This document shows, in pieces, positions 53,725 through 63,068 of a DNA stretch of 64,000 nt. Made by a program: the position numbers and the translations under genes. Location: the NCBI GenBank assembly GCA_002344355.1, contig DDTN01000051.1, positions 1-64,000 of the forward strand, written 5' to 3'. The DNA comes from Proteobacteria bacterium UBA2363. GTDB lineage: Bacteria; Pseudomonadota; Gammaproteobacteria; Xanthomonadales; UBA2363. Numbering within the stretch: the stretch's first letter is position 1; every line of letters begins with the position of its first letter. The notes under the pieces are model-generated. The model had not been told where the DNA came from. It ran no database searches and saw only the letters and a program-made list of their open reading frames with translations.

Positions 53725-53746
53725 CAGGCTGTCGAAAAACAGCCTG
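53725..53746. terminator. Hairpin after icd
   Basis: CAGGCTGT (53725-53732) and ACAGCCTG (53739-53746) pair perfectly around CGAAAA, 31 bases after the icd stop and just left of repeat copy B. It may be part of a longer form of that element and could attenuate read-through into aceK. Confidence 0.55.
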
Positions 53747-53751
53747 CTGGC

Positions 53752-53878
53752 GGCGGCCATGGATGGCCGCTCGGCGAAGCAAGTGCGTATGCAGTTGGTT
53801 CGACGGGATCGCGTCCGGACCTGCGCCGGACGGGAGACTTGAAAAACGACCAGGATGGTCGTTTTTCAACACGCGGCT
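53752..53878 (+). repeat. Dispersed 127-bp repeat, copy B
   Basis: Partner of 31364-31490, about 91% identical without gaps. It contains GGCCAT/ATGGCC, CGTCCGG/CCGGACG (53812-53832), and a perfect 13-bp stem TTGAAAAACGACC (53839-53851) / GGTCGTTTTTCAA (53857-53869) with loop AGGAT. The last stem, with its T-rich right arm, could terminate transcription in either direction. It sits between icd and aceK, ending 60 bases before the aceK start. Confidence 0.9.
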
Positions 53879-53938
53879 GGACCGCCGCTTCCCGGCGCCG
53901 CGCGGCGCCGGGTACCGGCCCGATACCATCGGCAGGCC

Positions 53939-55705
53939 ATGCCCGCCCTGCCGCCCTCCTCCGCGTCGCCCGTCCACCTGGCCCAGGTCGAGGCGGCGGC
54001 CGGCCTGGTGATCGACGGCTTCGCCGACTACGACGGCCGCTTCGGCGACCTCACGCGGCGCGCCGCCCGCCACTTCGCGCGGCGCGACTGGCAAGGCGCC
54101 CGGCGCGACGCGGTGGAACGCATCGAGCTGTACGACGTGCTGGTGCGCGAGACCCTGGCCCGCCTGGACCGCCGCCTCGACGACCGCCTGCGCGCGCGCG
54201 GCCTGTGGCGGGCGGTGCGCAGCCTGGTCGCGCGGCGCAGCGCAGCCATGGCCGATCGCGCGCTGCTGCATACCTTCCACAACTCGCTGGTACGCCGCAG
54301 CCTGGGCAGTCGCGGCGTCGACGCCTCGCTGGCCTTCCTGGCCGGCGCCGATGCCGCCGGCCCGGTGCCGCGGCCCGACCTGCTGCACCTGGACGGCGGG
54401 CCCGATGCCGCCGGGCTGTTCGACCGGCTGCTCGACGCGCTGGCGCCGGCAGTGCCCTGGCAGGATCGTGGCCGCTGCCTGCGTGCCGCCGCCGACCTCC
54501 TGCCCGCGCGCCTGGCGGGCTGGGGCGGCGATGCGCCGGTCGGCGCGCAGTTCCTGGCCACGCCGCTGTACCGCGACCGTCGCGCCTACCTGGTCGGCCG
54601 CTTGTGGGGCACGCGCCACGCCGGCCCGGTGGTGCTGGCCCTGGCCAACGAACCGGCGGGTATGCGCCTGGACGCGCTGCTCACCGCGCTGCCCGACATC
54701 GCCACTCTGTTCGGCGCCACCCGCAGCTACTTCCAGGCCGACCTGGCACCGGTCGCCGGCGCGGTGCGCTTCCTCGCCGAGCTGATGCCCGGCAAGCCGG
54801 TGGACGAGCTCTACACCGTGCTGGGCCGCGCCCGCCAGGGCAAGACCGAACGCTGGCGGGCGCTGGACGCCTGGCTGCGGCGCTGCCCGCAGGCGCGTTT
54901 CCGGCATGCCGAGGGCGAGCGCGGCATGGTCATGGCGGTGTTCGTGGCCGGCGACTATCCGCTGGTGGTCAAGGTCATCCGCGACCGTTTCGCGCCGCCC
55001 AAGGACAGCACCCCCGAGCAGGTGCGCGCCCGTTACCGCATGGTCCTGCACCACGAGCGCGCCGGCCGCCTGCTCGACGCCCAGGTGTTCCGCGACCTGC
55101 GCCTGCCGCTGGCGCGCTTCGAGCCGGCCCTGCGCGACGAACTGCTGCAGCAGTGCGCGGCGGTGGCCCGGGTCGATGGCGAGGACCTGGTGCTGTCGCA
55201 CTGCTACCTGCAGCGCCGCCTGCGGCCGCTCGACCGCCTGCTGCGCGAGGCGCCGCCGGCGCAGGCGCGCGCCGCCCTGCTCGACTGGGGCCAGGCGGTC
55301 ACCGACCTGGCGCGCGCCGGCCTGTTCCCCGGCGACCTGCTGACCAAGAACTTCGGGGTGACCGCCGGCGGCCGGGTGGTGTTCTACGACTACGACGAGC
55401 TGTGTCCGCTGGCGCAGTGCCGGTTCCGGGCCATGCCGGCCGCCCGCCACGACGACGAGGACCTGCACGACGGTCCGTGGTTCCACGTCGGCCCTGACGA
55501 CGTGTTTCCCGAACAGTTCCCGACCTTCCTCGGCGTGCCGGCGCCGCTGCGCGACGCCTTGGCGGCCCGTCACGGCCACCTGTTCGACCCGGCCTGGTGG
55601 CGGGCGCAACAGGCCGCCCAGGCGGCCGGCGACAGCGACGGGGTGGCGCCCTATCCGGAGGCCTGCCGCCTGCCCGCCGCCGTGGCCGCGACAACGGTCG
55701 GCTAA
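53939..55705 (+). CDS. aceK: Isocitrate dehydrogenase kinase/phosphatase AceK
   Basis: Bifunctional enzyme that phosphorylates Icd on the Ser of the RSLNVALRQ loop and removes the phosphate, diverting isocitrate to the glyoxylate shunt. 588 residues (E. coli 578). Recognised by the regulatory N-terminal half (AVERIELYDVLVRETLARLD, TFHNSLVRRSLGS) and the kinase half: MAVFVAGDYPLVVKVIRDRF (near 330), DSTPEQVRARYRMVLHHERA, LFPGDLLTKNFGVTAGGRVV (near 462) and FYDYDELCPLAQCRFR. The ATG at 53939 begins MPALPPSSASPVHL; upstream sequence belongs to the repeat. No aceB or aceA lies in the window; aceK is normally with them in enterobacteria. Confidence 0.95.
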   Translation: MPALPPSSASPVHLAQVEAAAGLVIDGFADYDGRFGDLTRRAARHFARRDWQGARRDAVERIELYDVLVRETLARLDRRLDDRLRARGLWRAVRSLVARRSAAMADRALLHTFHNSLVRRSLGSRGVDASLAFLAGADAAGPVPRPDLLHLDGGPDAAGLFDRLLDALAPAVPWQDRGRCLRAAADLLPARLAGWGGDAPVGAQFLATPLYRDRRAYLVGRLWGTRHAGPVVLALANEPAGMRLDALLTALPDIATLFGATRSYFQADLAPVAGAVRFLAELMPGKPVDELYTVLGRARQGKTERWRALDAWLRRCPQARFRHAEGERGMVMAVFVAGDYPLVVKVIRDRFAPPKDSTPEQVRARYRMVLHHERAGRLLDAQVFRDLRLPLARFEPALRDELLQQCAAVARVDGEDLVLSHCYLQRRLRPLDRLLREAPPAQARAALLDWGQAVTDLARAGLFPGDLLTKNFGVTAGGRVVFYDYDELCPLAQCRFRAMPAARHDDEDLHDGPWFHVGPDDVFPEQFPTFLGVPAPLRDALAARHGHLFDPAWWRAQQAAQAAGDSDGVAPYPEACRLPAAVAATTVG

Positions 55706-55759
55706 CACCGCTGTGCTAGCCTCATCGACCGGTTTCCACCCCCCTGCGAGGCACTGGCC

Positions 55760-56719
<960 letters not shown>

Positions 56720-56720
56720 C

Positions 56721-56900
56721 GTGGCGATCACCGACGTCATCCGCGGACTGGCGGCCGTGTTCCTGCTGGTCGCGGGTGGTGGCCTGGTGTTCGCGCTGAT
56801 TTCCCTGCACCGGCTGTCGCACGCCGCTCGACGCCAGGCCGAGGCGATCGAGCGGATCGCCGGCGCCCTTGCGCGGCCAGCGCCGGAAGGTCGCGACTGA
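56721..56900 (+). CDS. Small single-TM protein (59 residues)
   Basis: Short reading frame with a GTG start one base after the upstream stop: MAITDVIRGL followed by a TM helix (AAVFLLVAGGGLVFALISL, about 11-29) and a basic amphipathic C-terminal helix (RRQAEAIERIAGALARP). The stop TGA overlaps the apparent CTG start of rluE (CTGA). The hydrophobic-plus-basic pattern, the gap-free packing and codon use like its neighbours suggest a real protein. No homologue recognised; function unknown. Confidence 0.6.
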   Translation: MAITDVIRGLAAVFLLVAGGGLVFALISLHRLSHAARRQAEAIERIAGALARPAPEGRD

Positions 56901-57481
56901 TCGTCCTGCTCAACAAGCCGTACGGCGTCCTGTGCCAGTTCACCGCACAGGACGCCCGGCCCTGCCTGGCCGACTTCGTTCCCTTGCCCGGCATCTACCC
57001 GGCCGGCCGGCTCGACCACGACTCCGAGGGTCTGCTGGTGCTGACCGACGACGCCGGGGTCGCGCACCGGCTGACCGACCCCCGGCACGGCAAGGCCAAG
57101 ACCTACCTGGTCCAGGTCGAGGGCGAGCCCGAACCCGGCCAGCTCGCGCAACTGGCGGCAGGCGTCGACCTGGCCGATGGCCCGACCCGCCCGGCGCAGG
57201 TGCGCGCCCTGCCGGGCCCGCCGGCCTGGCTGTGGCCGCGCGATCCGCCGGTGCGCTTCCGCAAGACCGTGCCCACGTCCTGGCTGGAACTCACCCTGCG
57301 CGAGGGCCGCAACCGCCAGGTGCGGCGCATGACCGCGGCGGTCGGCCTGCCGACCCTGCGCCTGGTGCGCACCGCGGTCGAGCGCTGGCAACTGGGCGAC
57401 CTGGCGCCAGGACACTACCGGATCGCCGACCCGGCGCCACCGGCGCGGCGCCTGGGGCGTGGCCGAGCGGCACCCGCCTGA
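56897..57481 (+). CDS. rluE: 23S rRNA pseudouridine synthase (RluE/RsuA family)
   Basis: Converts a uridine of 23S rRNA (U2457 in E. coli) to pseudouridine. The catalytic motif AGRLDHDSEGLLVLTDDAG (Asp near 38) is followed by KTYLVQVEGEPEPGQ, PAWLWPRDPPVRFRKTVPTS and the hallmark LREGRNRQVRRMTAAVGLPT (near 135). No ATG or GTG exists upstream in frame. Homology demands the segment IVLLNKPYGVLCQFT, so the start is probably CTG at 56897, with SD GGAAGG at 56885-56890 (6-base spacing) and a 4-base overlap with the preceding gene. A TTG at 56984 would delete the conserved NKPYGV part. 194 residues as called. Confidence 0.88.
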   Translation: MIVLLNKPYGVLCQFTAQDARPCLADFVPLPGIYPAGRLDHDSEGLLVLTDDAGVAHRLTDPRHGKAKTYLVQVEGEPEPGQLAQLAAGVDLADGPTRPAQVRALPGPPAWLWPRDPPVRFRKTVPTSWLELTLREGRNRQVRRMTAAVGLPTLRLVRTAVERWQLGDLAPGHYRIADPAPPARRLGRGRAAPA

Positions 57482-57580
57482 CGAGAGGGCCGCGACCCCG
57501 GCAGGTGCCGGCTGGCGGTCGTCCTGCACGGCGCCGCGCTGCGACGGGTCGGCAGGACCCGGCCAGGCCGGCGCCAGGGC

Positions 57581-57943
57581 TCAGCCCATGGCGTCCGGCA
57601 GCAGGCCAAGCACCGCCTCCGGCGGCCGGCCGATCACCGCCCGGCCGCCGGCGATCGCCACCGGCCGCTGGATCAGCCGCGGCTGCGCAAGCAGGGCGGC
57701 GACCACCGCCTCGGCGTCCATTCGATCGGGGACCAGGTCCAGGGCGCGGGCGTCCGGCCCGTCGCCGCGCAGCAGGGCCTGCGGCGGGCCGTCCAGGGCC
57801 GCCAGCACAGCGCGCAGCGCGGCGGCGTCGGGCGGATCGTCCAGGTACTCGACGACGCGCGGTTCGATGCCGCGTTCGCGCAGCAGGGCCAGGGCCTGGC
57901 GCGACTTGCTGCAGCGCGGGTTGTGCCAGAGGGTGAGGTCCAT
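57581..57943 (-). CDS. ArsC/YfgD family reductase-like protein
   Basis: A 120-residue thioredoxin-fold protein of the ArsC family. LTLWHNPRCSKSRQALALLR (near 3-22) holds the redox Cys with the NPRCSKSR signature. VVEYLDDPPDAAALRAVLAA and the C-terminal RPVAIAGGRAVIGRPPEAVL complete it, closely matching the YfgD branch. The ATG at 57943 starts MDLTLW. Arsenate reduction is possible, but YfgD relatives are not in ars operons and none is present here. It is divergent from a methyltransferase gene, sharing a roughly 116-bp promoter region. Confidence 0.9.
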   Translation of the reverse strand: MDLTLWHNPRCSKSRQALALLRERGIEPRVVEYLDDPPDAAALRAVLAALDGPPQALLRGDGPDARALDLVPDRMDAEAVVAALLAQPRLIQRPVAIAGGRAVIGRPPEAVLGLLPDAMG

Positions 57944-58059
57944 GCCGGGATTGTCCGGCCTCGCTCCCCGCGATGCCAGTCGGCGCGACAATGGCCGCCC
58001 GCGCCAGGTCGGAGATCCGCCTTGAGGACATCACCGCTACGCCCCGGGGGTGCCCCGGG

Positions 58060-58815
58060 ATGACCGCCTTCAAGGACCACTTCTCCGGGCACGCCGCCGA
58101 CTACGCGGCGGCGCGTCCCGGCTATCCCGATGCCCTGTTCGACTGGCTGGCGCAGCGCAGCCCCGGACGCGGGCTCGCCTGGGATGCCGGCTGCGGCAAC
58201 GGCCAGGCGGCGCTGGCGCTGGCGGCGCGCTTCGGGCGCGTGCACGCCAGCGACGCCAGCGCCGCCCAGATCGCCAGCGCCGTCGCGCATCCGCGGATCC
58301 GCTACCAGGTGGCGCCGGCGCAGGCGCCGGACCTGCCGGCGCGCAGCGTCGACCTGGTCACCGTCGCCCAGGCCTGGCACTGGTTCGACCGCGACGCCTT
58401 CCACGGGGCGGTGCGGGAGGTGGCCCGCCCGGGCGCCGTGCTGGCGGTCTGGTGCTACGGCATCTGCACGGTCTCGCCGGCGGTCGATGCGGTGTTCGAG
58501 CGCCTGTACGAGGGCGTGCTGGGACCGTACTGGCCGCCGGAGCGGCGCCATGTCGAGGCCGGCTACGGCGACCTGTCGTTCCCGTTCGCGCCGCTGCCGG
58601 CGCCGCCGTTCGCGATGGCCTGCGACTGGGACCTGCCGGCGTTCCTGGCCTACCTGCGCTCCTGGTCGGCCAGCCAGCGCCACCTGGCCGCCACCGGTCG
58701 CGACGCGGTGGCCGGCCTGGCGGAGGCGTTCGCCGCGGCCTGGGGCGCGCCGGCGACGGTGCGCACCGTGCGCTGGCCGCTGGCGCTGCGCGCCGGCCGC
58801 GTCGACGCCACCTGA
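58060..58815 (+). CDS. Class I SAM-dependent methyltransferase
   Basis: A 251-residue cytoplasmic methyltransferase. FSGHAADYAAARPGYPDALF (near 8-27) and motif I WDAGCGNGQAALALAARFG (near 40) are the pattern of the trans-aconitate/'YafE-like' group. VTVAQAWHWFDRDAFH (near 104) is the post-IV motif of the UbiE-like fold. The ATG at 58060 fits the family start; a GACAAT -10-like box lies at 57987-57992. Substrate unknown. Convergent with the DUF3060 gene. Confidence 0.88.
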   Translation: MTAFKDHFSGHAADYAAARPGYPDALFDWLAQRSPGRGLAWDAGCGNGQAALALAARFGRVHASDASAAQIASAVAHPRIRYQVAPAQAPDLPARSVDLVTVAQAWHWFDRDAFHGAVREVARPGAVLAVWCYGICTVSPAVDAVFERLYEGVLGPYWPPERRHVEAGYGDLSFPFAPLPAPPFAMACDWDLPAFLAYLRSWSASQRHLAATGRDAVAGLAEAFAAAWGAPATVRTVRWPLALRAGRVDAT

Positions 58816-58949
58816 GCGGCCGGGCGGAGCGCCAGACCGCCGCGACCGCCAGCGACCCGTCCGGTGGCGGCGAAGCCGTGTCGGGAAGCGCCGAAGACGC
58901 GCCCGCGTCGGCGTCCGGGCCGCTACCGGAGACGGCGCAGCAATGCCGC

Positions 58950-59495
58950 TCAGCCGCCCGCGTCGTCGTCCGCCGCGGCAGCCAGCCGTCCGACCGTGTT
59001 GAAGCCGCCGGTCTCCAGGTAGTTGGGGCGGTCGACGGTCAGGCCGCGCCGCCAGCGCACGTCGTTGTCGGCGCCGTTGATGCGGATCTCGTCGACCACC
59101 TCGATCTCGACCTGGTTGTCGCTGCCGTCGATCGCCAGGCCCACGCACAGGCCGGTGATGCGCACGATGTTGCCGCTGCCGACCAGCTGCACGCGCTCGC
59201 CGGCGGCGCACTCGTGGCTGCGGTTGCCGCCGTCGCCGACCAGTTGCGCGCCGGCCGCCTCGGCGGCGGCCTGCTCGGCGGCGCGTTCGCGGCCGACGCC
59301 GACCCGGAACTGCGGGCTGTCGCGGTCGAAGGCCTCGCGGCCGGGCATCACCGCCTCGCCGGTCTGCCGGCTGGGCAGGGCCTTGCTCGGGTCGCGCAGC
59401 GGCAGCGGCGGTTCGGCCTCGTCCTGGGCGCTGCCGGTGGCGGGCAGGGCGAGCGGCGTGAGCAGGAACACGGTGGCGAACAAGATCGGGCGCAT
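58950..59495 (-). CDS. Exported DUF3060-type protein
   Basis: A 181-residue exported protein (signal MRPILFATVFLLTPLALPAT, cleavage near GSAQ). The C-terminal half carries short beta repeats: GERVQLVGSGNIVRITGLCV, AIDGSDNQVEIEVVDEIRIN and GADNDVRWR, the DUF3060 pattern of alternating G-S-x-N and hydrophobic strands. The middle has an Ala/Glu-rich helix. Function unknown in the whole family. The ATG at 59495 follows AGGGGTTCCAGC. Confidence 0.82.
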   Translation of the reverse strand: MRPILFATVFLLTPLALPATGSAQDEAEPPLPLRDPSKALPSRQTGEAVMPGREAFDRDSPQFRVGVGRERAAEQAAAEAAGAQLVGDGGNRSHECAAGERVQLVGSGNIVRITGLCVGLAIDGSDNQVEIEVVDEIRINGADNDVRWRRGLTVDRPNYLETGGFNTVGRLAAAADDDAGG

Positions 59496-59743
59496 GCTGG
59501 AACCCCTGTGTGGTGAGGATCGCGCCATCCAGGCCGCGAGGACCGCCGGTCGCGGCATCAGGTGCGACCGGCCCGTTCGCCGCCCCGGCCTCGGCGGCGT
59601 GCTGCCATTGTCGCCGATCGCCGGGTGACGGCCAGGGCAACATGGCCGGGCGACAGCGGTCATCGACCTTTGCCATCATGCGCCCTGGTCCCGCCGGCCG
59701 CCAGCGCAGCGGATCACATTCCGCGCCTTTTCCCGGATTCCGC

Positions 59744-60715
59744 ATGCCCCCGGCCCCGGCCAGCCCACCGCACCCCGCATCGCCCCGCCCGCCGACGGCC
59801 GCCCTGGTGCCCGGCGACCGGGCGGCGCTGGCGATGATGGCCCTGGGCGCGGCCCTGATCAGCACCACCGGCGTGCTGGTCCGCTACGCCGACGTGCCGG
59901 CGACGGTGTCGGCGTTCTGGCGCATGGCCTTCGGCGGCGTCGCGCTGGCGCTGCTGCTCTGGCTGCTGCGGCAGTGGCGGCCGGCGCGCGGCCGCGACTG
60001 GCTGTGGATGACCCTGCCGGCCGCCGCCTTCGCCGCCGACCTGTTCGTCTGGCACCGCAGCATCCTGCTGGTCGGGCCCGGCCTGGCCACCCTGCTGGCC
60101 AACTTCCAGGTGTTCTTCATGGCCCTGGCCGGCGTGCTGTTCTATCGCGAGCGCCTGGGGCCGCGCTTCCTGGCCGGCCTGGCCCTGGCCTTCGCCGGCA
60201 CCTGGCTGCTGGTCGGCGTCGACTGGACGTCGCTCGGGCCGGGCGCGCGCGCCGGCGTCCTGCTCGGCCTGCTCACCGGCCTGTGCTACGCCGTCTACAT
60301 GCTCAGCTTCCGGCACGCCCAGCGCGGCCACACCGACCTGCCCTCGGCGCAACTGCTGGCCCTGTGTTCCCTGTTGTGCGCGGCCATGCTGGCCGGCACC
60401 GGCGCCGTCGAAGGCGTGTCCTTCGCGATTCCGGATGCGCGTTCGCTGACCGCCCTGGTCGCGCTCGGCGTGGTCGGCCAGTGCCTGGGCTGGGTGCTGA
60501 TCGCCCGCGCCATGCCGCGCCTGCCGGCCTCGCTGGTCGGCCTGCTCCTGCTGCTGCAGCCGGCGCTGGCCTTCGTCCAGGACGTGCTGCTGTTCGACCG
60601 CGCGACCAGCGGCCGCGAGTGGCTGGGCGTCCTGCTCGCCCTGCTCGGCATCTTCATCGGCACCGTGCGCCTGGCCGCGCGGCCGTCCCCACCCGACCCC
60701 GCGACCCCGCCATGA
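59744..60715 (+). CDS. EamA/DMT superfamily transporter
   Basis: A 323-residue inner-membrane transporter with ten TM helices in two EamA repeats: the first from about residue 28 (AALAMMALGAALISTTGVLV) with FFMALAGVLFYRERLGPRFL near 123, the second from about 170 with QDVLLFDRATSGREWLGVLL near 280. The Pro-rich 25-residue head precedes helix 1. Drug/metabolite transporters export or import amino acids, nucleosides and others; the substrate is unknown. The stop overlaps the apt ATG (ATGA), a close coupling that hints at a purine-related cargo, by inference only. Confidence 0.9.
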   Translation: MPPAPASPPHPASPRPPTAALVPGDRAALAMMALGAALISTTGVLVRYADVPATVSAFWRMAFGGVALALLLWLLRQWRPARGRDWLWMTLPAAAFAADLFVWHRSILLVGPGLATLLANFQVFFMALAGVLFYRERLGPRFLAGLALAFAGTWLLVGVDWTSLGPGARAGVLLGLLTGLCYAVYMLSFRHAQRGHTDLPSAQLLALCSLLCAAMLAGTGAVEGVSFAIPDARSLTALVALGVVGQCLGWVLIARAMPRLPASLVGLLLLLQPALAFVQDVLLFDRATSGREWLGVLLALLGIFIGTVRLAARPSPPDPATPP

Positions 60716-61233
60716 CCGACCTCGACCGCCTGATCCGCGACGTGCCCGACTTCCCGAAGACCGGCATCGTGTTCAAGGACATCACCCCGCTGCTGGCCGA
60801 CGCCGCCGGCCTGCGCGCCGCGGTCGAGGCGATGGCCGCGCCCTGGCTGGGCGCAGGCATCGACGCGGTGGCCGGCATCGAATCGCGCGGCTTCATCCTG
60901 GGCGCCCCGCTGGCGCTGCGCCTGGGCACCGGCTTCGTGCCGATCCGCAAGCCCGGCAAGCTGCCCGGCGCCACCGTCGGCGAGGACTACGGCCTGGAGT
61001 ACGGCCACGACCGCGTCGAGATCCACGTCGACGCCCTGCCCGCCGGCCGCCGGGTGCTGATCGTCGACGACGTGCTGGCCACCGGCGGCACCCTGGCCGC
61101 GGCCCGCGCCCTGGTCGAGAAGCTGCACTGCGAGGTCGCCGGCGCCGGCGTGCTGCTGGAACTCGCCGGCCTCGACGGCCGCGCCCGCTGGCGCCAGGGC
61201 GCGCCGCTTCGGACGGTGCTGCGCTACGCCTGA
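60712..61233 (+). CDS. apt: Adenine phosphoribosyltransferase
   Basis: Purine salvage enzyme making AMP from adenine and PRPP, 173 residues (typical). N terminus LDRLIRDVPDFPKTGIVFKD, GIESRGFILGAPLALRLGTG (near 60), GEDYGLEYGHDRVEIHVDAL (near 88) and the PRPP loop RRVLIVDDVLATGGTLAAA (near 112) are all present. The 4-base overlap with the transporter gene suggests translational coupling. Confidence 0.97.
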   Translation: MTDLDRLIRDVPDFPKTGIVFKDITPLLADAAGLRAAVEAMAAPWLGAGIDAVAGIESRGFILGAPLALRLGTGFVPIRKPGKLPGATVGEDYGLEYGHDRVEIHVDALPAGRRVLIVDDVLATGGTLAAARALVEKLHCEVAGAGVLLELAGLDGRARWRQGAPLRTVLRYA

Positions 61234-61487
61234 GCGACGCCGCGTCCGGGCCCGGAAGTCGGCACTGCCACGCCGCCGCCGCACGCCCGCGCGCGCCGGG
61301 ATCCCACCGCGCCACCGGCCAGGGCGGCACCGGCCGTCGCGCGCGGCTAGGATGGGTCGCGAAATGGACGAATCCGCAGGACATCCAGGGCGGGCGCCCG
61401 TGTCTTCGACCGGCGCTGCGAAGGCGCGCGCCACCGGCACCCTGCTGCGGCTGGCACCGTTCACGGCCGCGTTCCGTCCGCGCCCTG

Positions 61488-62957
61488 ATGACATTTTCTC
61501 GCATGGCTTCCAGAACTAGGCGTCCATCGGTGGCCGGGCTTCTGGCCGGCGCCATCGGGTCGTTTGCGCCACTGCCGGCCCTCGCGCTCGATCCGCAAGC
61601 GCCGGTGGTGGTGTCCATGACCTGGCTGGGCACGCCCGCGGTCGGGCCGTGCGGCAATCCGCACTTCGACCGCGGCGCGGCCCGGTATCTGGCGTTCTAC
61701 TGCTTCGGTGCACTGACGCCGGACGACGACAACGAGCGACCGGATACCTTCTGGTACGACCGCGCCACCGGCGTGCTCGAGCGTGTCAGCCTGACCAGCG
61801 CTGGGGAGGACATCCGCTTCGAGAGCTTCGACGGCTTCCCGTCCAGCGATGGCCGCTACGTGCCGCTGGAATCGCTGGGGCCGTTGCACCCGGATGCCAC
61901 CCCGGCGCTGCCGGGCTTCGAGCGGCGCAACGCCTTCCTGCGGGACCGGATCGCGGGCACGACGGACTTCATTTCCCGCAACGCGCTGGGACAACTGACG
62001 CTGCTTGGCGTGGGCCTGGAAGACGCCCTGCCCGAGCGCAGCGAGGTGCTCCTGCAGTCCCAGTCGCGCCTGCAGTCGCCGCCCGACGATCCGCTGGCCA
62101 CCAACACCAACCTCTACGTCCGCAACTGGCTCACCGGTGCAGTCGAGCTGATCTCAGGCACTGCCGAGGGTGAGCTCGCCGACAGGACGGCGGGCAGAGG
62201 CCGGCTGTCGACCGGCGGCCACTACGCCCTGTTCACAAGCAGCGCCACCAACCTGCCCGGGGCGCCGCCCGTCGGCAGCGGTTCCAACCTCTATCTGCGC
62301 GACCGGCACGCAGGAACCACCCAGCGCCTGACCTTTCCCTGGCAGGGCGGCGAGTTCACGGGTGAGTTTTCCGTTGACATTTACCGCCCGAGGATCACGC
62401 CGGACGGTCGCTACGTCCTCTACGCGTCCAGGCATCCGGAAGTATTGCCTTACGATCCGTCGGTGACCCTGCTGTGGCAGCAGGTCTACCTGCTGGACCG
62501 CCAGACCGGCGTCACTGAGCGCATCAGCGTCGACGCGGCTGGGATGCCCGGCGACGGCTTGAGCAGTACCGTCGACATGAGCGACGACGGCCGTTACCTG
62601 GCCTTCTATTCGCGCTCCGGCAACCTGCCTGCCGGCGGCCGGGCGATCTACGTGATCGACCGCCAGACCGGCACCTGGGCGAACGTGACCGCGCCGCTGG
62701 GTCCGGACAGCGGGGCCTCGCCGAACCTGGAATTGGCCCGCGACGGCTCGGCGATCGCCTTCACCTGGCGGGTCACCGACCCGGCCCTGCCGGCCCTGCG
62801 CGACCGCACCCTGATGTACGTGGTCGACCTGGGCATCGCTGGCCCGCCGCCCGAGCCGGTCGCGGTTCCGGGGCCGGGCCGGGGCTGGCTGCTGTTGCTG
62901 GCCGCCCTGCTGGCGGTCGGCGCCTTTGCGGCCGCGCGGCGACGGCCGGCCCGGTAG
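61488..62957 (+). CDS. Exported WD40/TolB-like propeller protein with C-terminal sorting tail
   Basis: A 489-residue exported protein. The signal peptide lies within the first 34 residues (AGLLAGAIGSFAPLPALALD). Six to seven propeller blades of the PD40/TolB kind follow: FESFDGFPSSDGRYVPLESL, GRGRLSTGGHYALFTSSATN, RPRITPDGRYVLYASRH and VDMSDDGRYLAFYSRSGNLP. The tail VPGPGRG-WLLLLAALLAVGA-FAAARRRPAR is a motif-helix-arginine anchor like that of the protein at 38744. An in-frame ATG at 61503 is an alternative start. A -10-like TAGGAT lies at 61348-61353, leaving a 130-base leader. Function unknown. Confidence 0.82.
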   Translation: MTFSRMASRTRRPSVAGLLAGAIGSFAPLPALALDPQAPVVVSMTWLGTPAVGPCGNPHFDRGAARYLAFYCFGALTPDDDNERPDTFWYDRATGVLERVSLTSAGEDIRFESFDGFPSSDGRYVPLESLGPLHPDATPALPGFERRNAFLRDRIAGTTDFISRNALGQLTLLGVGLEDALPERSEVLLQSQSRLQSPPDDPLATNTNLYVRNWLTGAVELISGTAEGELADRTAGRGRLSTGGHYALFTSSATNLPGAPPVGSGSNLYLRDRHAGTTQRLTFPWQGGEFTGEFSVDIYRPRITPDGRYVLYASRHPEVLPYDPSVTLLWQQVYLLDRQTGVTERISVDAAGMPGDGLSSTVDMSDDGRYLAFYSRSGNLPAGGRAIYVIDRQTGTWANVTAPLGPDSGASPNLELARDGSAIAFTWRVTDPALPALRDRTLMYVVDLGIAGPPPEPVAVPGPGRGWLLLLAALLAVGAFAAARRRPAR

Positions 62958-63068
62958 CGCCCCGGGCCGGAGCGCTGCAACGGACCAGCAATTAGGCAGG
63001 GCCTTGCCAGCCCGTTGGGGCGAAGCACGGGAGGCCGGGCCGCCGTGCGCCGGCGCCTGGTGCTTGGG

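Noticed and set aside
61352..61519. Short open frame upstream of the propeller-like gene at 61488
   Set aside because: Begins inside the -10-like TAGGAT and overlaps the real start in another frame; no SD or protein-like pattern.
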